Shown here one piece after another: positions 6,107 to 11,175 of a DNA stretch of 11,175 nucleotides. This DNA comes from UBA1431 sp049324235. Its GTDB lineage: Bacteria > Bacillota > Clostridia > Christensenellales > UBA1431. The stretch spans positions 1-11,175 of the forward strand of contig JBMOLJ010000057.1 of NCBI GenBank assembly GCA_049324235.1, written 5' to 3'. The position numbers were made by a program, and so were the translations under genes. The notes beneath the pieces are model-generated. The model was given only the letters and a program-made list of their open reading frames with translations, did not search any database and was not told the DNA's origin. The first letter of the stretch is position 1; each line of letters begins with the position of its first letter.

Positions 6107-6352
6107 TCAAACCCGGCTGAGAATTTCCTTTTTAAAGAAATCATCGATGTCCTGCGGTGTAATTCCGTTGAAATGCTGTTCTTCTATACGCATGCACACA
6201 GGATGCGTGCAGTCGCCCATGCAAAAGCTCGCCTTGAGCGTCACCCTGTTCGACAGCTTGTTTTTCAGAATCAGCGTTTTCAGCCGTTCCACGACCTCAT
6301 ACGATCCTTTCAGATGGCAGGAACTTCCTATACACACATATATATCCAACAT
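6107..6352 (-). CDS. Small thioredoxin-fold [2Fe-2S] ferredoxin (second copy)
   Basis: This 81-residue protein resembles the C-terminal half of NuoE/HydC. It has the Cys pattern VCIGSSC and CMGDC (C-x4-C and C-x3-C), which binds one [2Fe-2S] cluster in a thioredoxin fold. The probable role is electron transfer within the hydrogenase or sensory module, in the cytoplasm. ATG 6350-6352 is chosen because GGGGG (6360-6364) lies 7 nt upstream; a GTG one codon earlier is less well placed. It lies 22 nt before the sensory hydrogenase. It is a diverged paralogue of the protein at 6463-6714, sharing the VCIGSxCHLKGSY core. Its ribosome binding site lies inside one arm of a perfect 15-bp inverted repeat, so its translation is probably controlled. 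Confidence 0.85.
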   Translation of the reverse strand: MLDIYVCIGSSCHLKGSYEVVERLKTLILKNKLSNRVTLKASFCMGDCTHPVCMRIEEQHFNGITPQDIDDFFKKEILSRV

Positions 6353-6353
6353 C

Positions 6354-6417
6354 ACATTTCCCCCGGATAAATGATGATTTTATACCGTGTTAAGCATACT
6401 GCATCCGGGGGAAATGT
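6354..6417 (-). promoter_or_regulatory. RNA hairpin that sequesters the ribosome binding site of the second small ferredoxin gene
   Basis: On the minus-strand message ACATTTCCCCCGGAT (6417 to 6403) pairs perfectly over 15 bp with ATCCGGGGGAAATGT (6368 to 6354), with a 34-nt loop. The right arm holds the GGGGG Shine-Dalgarno and ends one base before the ATG at 6350-6352. Folded, it would hide the ribosome binding site. No U tract follows, so it is not an intrinsic terminator. The loop contains TATAAA (6379-6384), a weak -10 candidate without a good -35. A transcript starting there would lack the blocking arm. The pairing is seen directly; the regulatory role is inferred. It may instead be an RNA processing or stabilising element separating HydABC from the sensory genes. 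Confidence 0.6.
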
Positions 6418-6462
6418 TCAAGCGGAGGGAAAACCTGTAAATCTAACCATTAGGCGCACCGC

Positions 6463-6714
6463 TTATGCTTGGACGAGCGGCAGGACCTTATTGCTGAAAA
6501 AATCTTTCACGGTTTGCGCGCTTACGCTCTGTACGTCACCGTCGTTTACTTTTACAGACACCGCCTGCGTGCAGTGGTTGAGGCAAAACACGGCTTCAAT
6601 TCCTACCTGGTTTCCCAGGTTGTTGTTCTCGATGAGCTCCTGCAGAGCGTTGATCACGTTGTACGACCCCTTGAGATGGCAGGCGCTTCCGATGCAAACG
6701 CATATTTTGACCAT
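6463..6714 (-). CDS. Small thioredoxin-fold [2Fe-2S] ferredoxin (first copy)
   Basis: This 83-residue protein has ligands C7 and C12 (VCIGSAC) and C44 and C48 (CLNHC), the C-x4-C/C-x3-C pattern of thioredoxin-like [2Fe-2S] ferredoxins. The same fold forms the HydC C-terminus and the HydB N-terminus. It has an additional Cys5. AAGGAGG, 8 nt before the ATG, lies within the last codons of hydA, and only 3 nt separate the hydA stop from this start, so it is co-translated with the catalytic subunit. It probably shuttles electrons for HydABC or links it to the sensory hydrogenase; its partner is not shown by sequence. A 110-nt gap containing an RNA hairpin separates it from its paralogue. Confidence 0.85.
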   Translation of the reverse strand: MVKICVCIGSACHLKGSYNVINALQELIENNNLGNQVGIEAVFCLNHCTQAVSVKVNDGDVQSVSAQTVKDFFSNKVLPLVQA

Positions 6715-6717
6715 GAT

Positions 6718-8421
6718 CTAATCCTCCTTCTGATTATAGTGGACATGGAGAAGCTGCTTCGTTTTGCCCTTAAGAAGACCGCTGTAGAGCGGCATAAGGA
6801 TGGGGTTTTCTTCAGAGCGCTTGACCTGGGACAGCCTGTCGGTCTTATACAGCCCGTCGGAGCGCAGTGCCTTTTCGCGGTTGAGCACGTAGGGCTGGCC
6901 GGCGCCGGCGATGCACCCGCCCGGGCAGGCCATGACCTCAATAAGATGGTACTGTACTGTTCCGGCCCTTACCGTTTCAATGAGATCGTCGGCATTTTTT
7001 AATCCGCTGACCACGGCAATTTTTACGGTTACGCCGCCCAGCTCCAGTTCGGCTTCCTTTACGCCGCTAAGCCCGCGGACGCCTGTGAACGCAATGTTCC
7101 TGAGCATGTTCTGGCTTTTATCGTCGGCCACGCGGCGCAGCACGGCTTCTGTCACGCCGCCGGTGACCCCGAAGATGATGCCCGCTCCGCTGGCCATGCC
7201 AAAGGGCATGTCGACGCCCTCAGGCTCAAGCTCGGCGAACACGATTCCCGCTTCCCGAATCATTTTGGCAAGTTCCTGTGTGGTCAGCACAAAATCGGTG
7301 TTGGGGCGGCCGTCCACCTTGAATTCATCGCGCGCTGCCTCGTATTTTTTGGCTGTGCAGGGCATGATGGCAACCACGACGGTCTCGCGGTTCTCGGGAT
7401 CGGTCGAGGGCTTATACTGTTCTTTCAAAATGGAAGAAAACATCTGCATGGGGCTTTTGCAGCTCGAGATATTGGGCAGCAGATCCGGATGGTTGTTTTC
7501 CGCGTGCCTGATCCAGGCCGGACAGCAGGAAGTAAACAGGGGGAGGCTTTCGTTTTTCTCCATACGCCCCAGGAATTCGCGCGTCTCTTCCATGACTGTG
7601 ATATCGGCGGCGGTTGCGGTGTCGAATATCTCATCAAACCCCATCCTGCGCAGTGCGGCAACGGCCTTGCCCATCACGTCTTCGCCCGGATCCAGCCCGA
7701 ATTCTTCCCCGAGGGCGAAACGGACGGCAGGCGCGATCTGTACGACGACGCGCTTGGCCTTGTCAAAAACCGCTTTCCATACACGCGGTATGTCGTTTTT
7801 TACGGTAATGGCGCCGGTGGGGCAAACAGCCGCGCATTGGCCGCAATTGACGCAGTTGGTGGTGGCTATGGGTATGTTGAAGGCCGGACTGACCATCATT
7901 TTCGAGCCGCGGAAGGCGAAATCAATCGCACCCACGTGCTGTATCTCCGAACACATCCGAACGCAGTCGCCGCACAGTATGCACTTGCTGCTGTCGCGTA
8001 CGATGGAGAGCGAGGAGTCGTCCACCCTTGGTTCTGTATTGCTGTTTGGGAACCGGACGTTCTTTATGCCAAACCGCGTCGCGAGCTCCTGCAGCTTGCA
8101 CTTTCCGTTTTTTTCGCAGGTGGTGCAGTCACGGCAGTGGTTGGATAACAGCAGTTCTAGGATCATCTTCCGGTGTTTCTGGAGCTTTGGCGTGTTCGTT
8201 TTGATCGCCATCTTATGCCTCGGCTCGGAGGAACAGGACGCGATGATGCCGCCGCGCTCGTCCTCGACGACGCACATGCGGCAGGCGCCGTATACCGAAA
8301 GCTCGGAATGGTAGCAGAATGTGGGCAGGTCAATGCCAGCCTTGCGGATGACATCGAGTATGTTCTTTTCGCCATGGAGTTCAACCTGTATGCCGTCAAC
8401 GATCATGTATTGCTTGTTCAT
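6718..8421 (-). CDS. hydA: [FeFe]-hydrogenase catalytic subunit HydA of an NADH/ferredoxin bifurcating hydrogenase
   Basis: This 567-residue protein reduces protons to H2, or the reverse, at an H-cluster. N-terminal clusters in order: a plant-type [2Fe-2S] (C36, C47, C50, C63), a His-ligated [4Fe-4S] (H95, C99, C102, C108), and two [4Fe-4S] (C147/C150/C153/C157 and C190/C193/C196/C200). The H-cluster loops are fully canonical: TSCCPAW with the proton-relay Cys299 and ligand Cys300, MPCTAKKYEA with Cys355, and MACPGGCIAGAG with Cys499 and Cys503. The C-terminal small-subunit-like helices are present and no domain is missing. The start is clear: AAGGAGGT lies about 10 nt upstream, inside the hydB end, and the hydB stop is 3 nt before the ATG. 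Together with HydB and HydC it forms the cytoplasmic trimer that couples NADH and reduced ferredoxin oxidation. The maturases HydE, HydF and HydG are not in this window. Confidence 0.96.
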   Translation of the reverse strand: MNKQYMIVDGIQVELHGEKNILDVIRKAGIDLPTFCYHSELSVYGACRMCVVEDERGGIIASCSSEPRHKMAIKTNTPKLQKHRKMILELLLSNHCRDCTTCEKNGKCKLQELATRFGIKNVRFPNSNTEPRVDDSSLSIVRDSSKCILCGDCVRMCSEIQHVGAIDFAFRGSKMMVSPAFNIPIATTNCVNCGQCAAVCPTGAITVKNDIPRVWKAVFDKAKRVVVQIAPAVRFALGEEFGLDPGEDVMGKAVAALRRMGFDEIFDTATAADITVMEETREFLGRMEKNESLPLFTSCCPAWIRHAENNHPDLLPNISSCKSPMQMFSSILKEQYKPSTDPENRETVVVAIMPCTAKKYEAARDEFKVDGRPNTDFVLTTQELAKMIREAGIVFAELEPEGVDMPFGMASGAGIIFGVTGGVTEAVLRRVADDKSQNMLRNIAFTGVRGLSGVKEAELELGGVTVKIAVVSGLKNADDLIETVRAGTVQYHLIEVMACPGGCIAGAGQPYVLNREKALRSDGLYKTDRLSQVKRSEENPILMPLYSGLLKGKTKQLLHVHYNQKED

Positions 8422-8424
8422 CGT

Positions 8425-10302
8425 TTAGTACACCTCCTTGATTGCCCCGAACGCGCATGCATTCAGGCACGAGCCGCATTTGACGCATTTTTGCGCGTCG
8501 ATGGTGAACGGTTCCTTCACTTTTCCGGCAATCGCGCCGGACGGGCACTGGCGCGTGCATTTTGAACAGCCCTTGCACAGTTCCGGGTCGATGACAAACG
8601 TCCTGAGTGCCTGGCAGGTCTTCGACGGGCATTTTTTATCGACGACATGCGCGACGTATTCGTCCCTGAAATATTTGATGGTGCTCACGACGGGGGAGGG
8701 TGCTGTTTTTCCCAGTCCGCACAGCGCGGTGCTGGAAATAGTCGCTGCCAGCTCTTCGAGCATATCGATGTCTTCGAGCGTGCCGTGGCCCTGCGTGATC
8801 CGCTCCAGTATGTCCAGCATGCGTTTGGTGCCTTCGCGGCAGGGGACGCACTTGCCGCAGGATTCGTTCTGCGTAAAGTTCATGAAGAAACGTGCGACCT
8901 CAACCATACAGGTATCTTCGTCCATGACAACCAGACCGCCCGAGCCCACCATGGCGCCCGCCTTCTTCAGGGAATCAAAATCAAGGGGGAGATCAAGATG
9001 CTCTTTCGTAAGGCATCCGCCTGATGGGCCGCCGATCTGGACCGCTTTGAATTCCTTACCGTCCTTGACGCCGCCGCCGATTTCAAAGACGATTTCGCGC
9101 AGCGTCGTTCCCATCGGAACCTCGATAAGGCCGGTATTCTGGATATTTCCTGTAAGTGCGAAGACCTTTGTGCCGGGACTGTTCTCCGGGCCTATGGACT
9201 TGTACCAGTCCGCGCCGTTCAGGATAATGAGCGGCACGTTCGCAAACGTTTCGACGTTGTTCAGAACGGTCGGTTTAGCGTATAGGCCGTGCTTGACGGT
9301 GCGCGGCGGTTTGGTTCTGGGCATGCCGCGGTGCCCTTCGATGGATGCGGTCAGCGCGCTGCCTTCACCGCAGACAAACGCGCCCGCACCCTGGTTGATG
9401 TGGATCACGAAATCAAAACCTGACCCTAAAATATTTGTGCCAAGGAGTCCTGCTTCGGTCGCCTTCTCGATTGCGTCCTGCAGGTGCTGTATCGCTAAGG
9501 GGTACTCAGCCCGTACGTAAATGTATCCTTCGTGCGCGCCGACTCCGATAGCCGCGATGATCATGCCCTCCAGCATCCTGTGCGGGTCGCCCTCCATGAT
9601 GCTGCGGTCCATGAACGCGCCCGGGTCGCCCTCGTCGCCGTTGCACACGATGTATTTGACAGGCTCCTTTTCCGCCCGCACCTGCGACCATTTACGGCCT
9701 GTGGGGTATCCGCCGCCGCCCCTGCCCCTGAGATTGGAGGACGAAATTGTCTCCACAATCTCGTCGGGGGTCATGTCAAAAAGCGCCTTTTCCGTTGCGG
9801 CATATCCGCCTTTGGCAATGTAGTCCTGTATGGAAAGCGAATCCGTATGGCCGCAGTTGCTGCGCACGAGCCTGGTCTGTTTATGATAAAAGGGAATTTC
9901 CTCCTGTTTCGGATACGTTTTTTCATTCCTTTGATAAGCCAACCGCTCGACGAGTTCCCCCTGTACGATCGTTTTTTCCACGATTTCCTCGCAGTCTTCT
10001 GGTTTTACACGGATATACAGCCAGCCCTGAGGTTCGATGCGCACCAGCGGCCCAAGCTCGCAGAAACCGAGGCATCCGCATTTTTTAACGCCGACCGAAT
10101 GCTCATGAAGCTCTGCTCCCATTTCCAGCGCACAGTCGACGCCTTTTTTGTCAAGGACTTTCTTGAGCGTGTCGAAGATTTCCAGCGCCCCGACCGCGAC
10201 GCAGCCGGTCTCGGAGCAGACCAATATTTTCTTCTTTTGGCTTTCAAATGCTTTTTTACAGGATTCTCTGTATTGGATAAGCTCTTTCCTGCTGGTGATC
10301 AT
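8425..10302 (-). CDS. hydB: NADH-binding, FMN-containing subunit HydB (NuoF-like) of the bifurcating hydrogenase
   Basis: This 625-residue protein is the NAD(H)-binding and bifurcating subunit. Domains in order: a thioredoxin-like [2Fe-2S] domain (C29, C34, C77, C81); a NuoF core with the glycine-rich FMN/NADH site GRGGGGYPTGRKW and the segment CNGDEGDPGAFMDRS; an SLBB-type domain with IGGPSGGC; a NuoF [4Fe-4S] motif SCGKCVPCREG with a later Cys; and two C-terminal [4Fe-4S] motifs (CKGCSKCTRQC and CVKCGSCLNAC). Extra clusters at both ends set HydB/HndC-type subunits apart from respiratory NuoF. The start at 10300-10302 overlaps the hydC stop by 4 nt (ATGA), so the two are coupled. The length agrees with the family at about 600-630 residues, and no frameshift or missing ligand is seen. 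Confidence 0.95.
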   Translation of the reverse strand: MITSRKELIQYRESCKKAFESQKKKILVCSETGCVAVGALEIFDTLKKVLDKKGVDCALEMGAELHEHSVGVKKCGCLGFCELGPLVRIEPQGWLYIRVKPEDCEEIVEKTIVQGELVERLAYQRNEKTYPKQEEIPFYHKQTRLVRSNCGHTDSLSIQDYIAKGGYAATEKALFDMTPDEIVETISSSNLRGRGGGGYPTGRKWSQVRAEKEPVKYIVCNGDEGDPGAFMDRSIMEGDPHRMLEGMIIAAIGVGAHEGYIYVRAEYPLAIQHLQDAIEKATEAGLLGTNILGSGFDFVIHINQGAGAFVCGEGSALTASIEGHRGMPRTKPPRTVKHGLYAKPTVLNNVETFANVPLIILNGADWYKSIGPENSPGTKVFALTGNIQNTGLIEVPMGTTLREIVFEIGGGVKDGKEFKAVQIGGPSGGCLTKEHLDLPLDFDSLKKAGAMVGSGGLVVMDEDTCMVEVARFFMNFTQNESCGKCVPCREGTKRMLDILERITQGHGTLEDIDMLEELAATISSTALCGLGKTAPSPVVSTIKYFRDEYVAHVVDKKCPSKTCQALRTFVIDPELCKGCSKCTRQCPSGAIAGKVKEPFTIDAQKCVKCGSCLNACAFGAIKEVY

Positions 10303-10781
10303 TGGCCTTCATCCTTTCTCAGTTCTGCAATCAGTTCCACCGCTTTTTCGGGCGTCATAGAGCCGTAGACCTTGTTGTCGATGGTAATGACGGGGGAAAG
10401 TCCGCAGGCGCCAAGGCAGGCTACCGTTTCCACGGTGAAGAGCATGTCGTCCGTCGTGTGCTTTGTTTCGGACAGGGAAAGTTCCTTGCGGAGCGCCTGG
10501 AGGATGGGGATGGATTTGCGGACGTGGCAGGCCGTGCCGTCGCAAACCTTGATGATGTGTTTTCCCTTGGGCTCCAGTGAGAAGTTTTCATAAAAGGTAG
10601 CGACGCTGTATACGGTCGCTTCGCTCATCCTGAGTTTTTTGGCGACATAGGGAAAGATCTCCCGCGGCAGATAGCGGTATTCATTCTGGATGTCACGCAG
10701 AATCGAGATGATTGCTGAGGGCCTATTTCCGTTCTGCTCAAGTATCCTGTCCACCGCCGCGGACTGTAGGGTGTCTTGCAT
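10299..10781 (-). CDS. hydC: NuoE-like [2Fe-2S] subunit HydC of the bifurcating hydrogenase
   Basis: This 160-residue protein is the first gene of the hydrogenase operon. An N-terminal helical bundle (LQSAAVDRIL to YSVATFYENFS) precedes a thioredoxin-fold domain. Counting from the upstream ATG, its [2Fe-2S] ligands are C82 and C87 (VCDGTACHVR) and C124 and C128 (ACLGAC). It passes electrons to or from HydB. The ATG at 10779-10781 is preferred, since AAGGAG lies 7 nt before it; the ATG two codons earlier (10785-10787) leaves only one base to the same ribosome binding site. A Rex-like operator lies 34 nt further upstream. The 4-nt overlap with hydB supports a fixed stoichiometry. Confidence 0.94.
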   Translation of the reverse strand: MQDTLQSAAVDRILEQNGNRPSAIISILRDIQNEYRYLPREIFPYVAKKLRMSEATVYSVATFYENFSLEPKGKHIIKVCDGTACHVRKSIPILQALRKELSLSETKHTTDDMLFTVETVACLGACGLSPVITIDNKVYGSMTPEKAVELIAELRKDEGQ

Positions 10782-10815
10782 GACCATTCTCCTTTCGGGT
10801 ACAAAACCATGAATT

Positions 10816-10833
10816 ATGTTAAAATATTATCAA
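10816..10833 (-). promoter_or_regulatory. Rex-like redox operator upstream of hydC
   Basis: On the minus strand the site reads TTGATAATATTTTAACAT. The Rex consensus of low-GC Gram-positives is TTGTTAA-N4-TTAACAA, so 12 of the 14 fixed positions match with the right spacing. Rex is the NADH/NAD+ sensing repressor and is a known regulator of hydrogenase genes in Clostridia. It releases DNA when NADH is high. The site lies 35 nt upstream of the hydC start, in the leader of the entire operon. I could not pick out a convincing -35/-10 pair around it, so its position relative to the transcription start is open. Confidence 0.65.
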
Positions 10834-10952
10834 CCCTTGGTTAAAGTATAAGGAGGCTGGATACAGTATTAAAGCAACTTTTTCGGGAAATATAGACGGT
10901 GATGGTAAACAAATGGATTATTAATACGGTGCATAATTGCAAACAGGCAGAG

Positions 10953-10994
10953 ACCATCCCAAAGGCCCCATGAAAATGGGGCCTTTGGGATGGT
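10953..10994. terminator. Long hairpin terminator between the GltD-like gene and the hydrogenase operon
   Basis: A perfect 19-bp inverted repeat (10953-10971 with 10976-10994) has a GAAA loop. The T-rich flank (GTGGTTTTATTGTTATTT) is on the + side. On the minus strand, where the GltD-like gene reads in, no U run follows. It nevertheless sits 34 nt behind that gene's stop and ahead of the hydrogenase leader, so insulating the operon from read-through is its likely job. Confidence 0.7.
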
Positions 10995-11028
10995 GTGGTT
11001 TTATTGTTATTTATGGAGGTAGTGGTTT

Positions 11029-11175
11029 TTAATATTTATGCATATATTCATCAATCGCCTTTGCGGCGCTTTTCCCCGCGCCCATGGCGAGGATGACGGT
11101 GGCGGCGCCGGTCACGGCGTCGCCGCCGGCGTATACGCCCTCAAGCGTCGTCAGGCCGGTTTCCTCATCGGCCAC
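11029..11175 (-). CDS. C-terminal end of a GltD/NfnB/SudA-type NAD(P)H-FAD oxidoreductase, truncated by window
   Basis: Forty-eight codons plus TAA (11029-11031) remain open to the right edge. The translation carries TTLEGVYAGGDAVTGAATVILAMGAGKSAAKAIDEYM. It holds the G-V-Y/F-A-G-G-D motif that contacts FAD, and the following helix AATVILAMGAGKSAA, of glutamate synthase small subunits and the related NfnB and SudA flavoproteins. Which of these it is cannot be told from the tail. NfnB (the ferredoxin:NADP transhydrogenase subunit) would fit the redox theme of the neighbouring hydrogenase. It reads in the same direction as the hydrogenase operon but is separated from it by a terminator hairpin. 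Confidence 0.85.
   Translation of the reverse strand: MADEETGLTTLEGVYAGGDAVTGAATVILAMGAGKSAAKAIDEYMHKY

Noticed and set aside
6085..6144. Twenty-residue N-terminal extension of the sensory hydrogenase
   Set aside because: It would overlap the preceding ferredoxin gene and lacks a ribosome binding site, whereas ATG 6082-6084 has AAGGTG 6 nt upstream.
6379..6407. Firm internal promoter in the hairpin loop
   Set aside because: TATAAA is present but the sequence 16-18 nt upstream does not resemble a -35 box, so it is kept only as a weak possibility.
6911..8314. Long open frame on the + strand opposite hydA (467 codons), and a similar one opposite hydB (8438-9520)
   Set aside because: Both are mirror frames of highly conserved iron-sulfur genes with complete cofactor motifs; the + strand translations show no domain.
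10905..10973. Short + strand frame starting ATGGTAAACAAATGG and ending TGA in the terminator loop
   Set aside because: No ribosome binding site, about 22 codons, and its second half is simply one arm of the terminator hairpin.

Overview
This window looks like a chromosomal segment of an anaerobic, fermentative member of the Clostridia. The evidence is a complete electron-bifurcating [FeFe]-hydrogenase operon, a paired sensory hydrogenase with a SpoIIE-type phosphatase, a Rex-like redox operator, and strong AGGAGG-type ribosome binding sites. Base composition looks moderate, near half G+C by eye. Genus cannot be assigned from the sequence alone.

Layout from left to right. Positions 1-425 (+) are the 3' end of an FGGY sugar kinase, probably xylulokinase, followed by a strong hairpin terminator. 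Positions 528-1193 (-) encode an unrecognised zinc-ribbon protein with its own near-consensus promoter at 1286-1314. Positions 1315-1659 hold no protein gene. They do hold a sigma70-type promoter (1460-1487) and a compact, highly structured candidate RNA on the + strand (about 1494-1625). Then comes one long minus-strand operon from 10781 down to 1660. In transcription order it encodes HydC (NuoE-like), HydB (NuoF-like), HydA (catalytic [FeFe] subunit), a small thioredoxin-fold [2Fe-2S] protein, an RNA hairpin that buries the next ribosome binding site, a second small [2Fe-2S] protein, a PAS-containing sensory [FeFe]-hydrogenase (HydS type), a SpoIIE/PP2C phosphatase, and a TnpB/Cas12f-like protein whose RuvC catalytic residues are lost. 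Right of the operon are its leader with a Rex-like site (10816-10833), a 19-bp hairpin terminator, and the last 48 codons of a GltD/NfnB-type flavoprotein on the minus strand.

How the parts work together: HydABC would oxidise NADH and reduced ferredoxin together to make H2, or run in reverse. A Rex-like site placed to sense NADH/NAD+ would open the operon when reductant is in excess. The downstream HydS-phosphatase pair is the standard sensory module of such loci and is inferred to report redox or H2 state. The unusual part is the last gene, a nuclease-dead TnpB-like protein set 4 nt behind the phosphatase, with a structured RNA encoded convergently just beyond its 3' end. I propose that this is an exapted RNA-guided regulator (TldR-like) added to a hydrogenase signalling operon. 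Its guide and target cannot be settled from this window.
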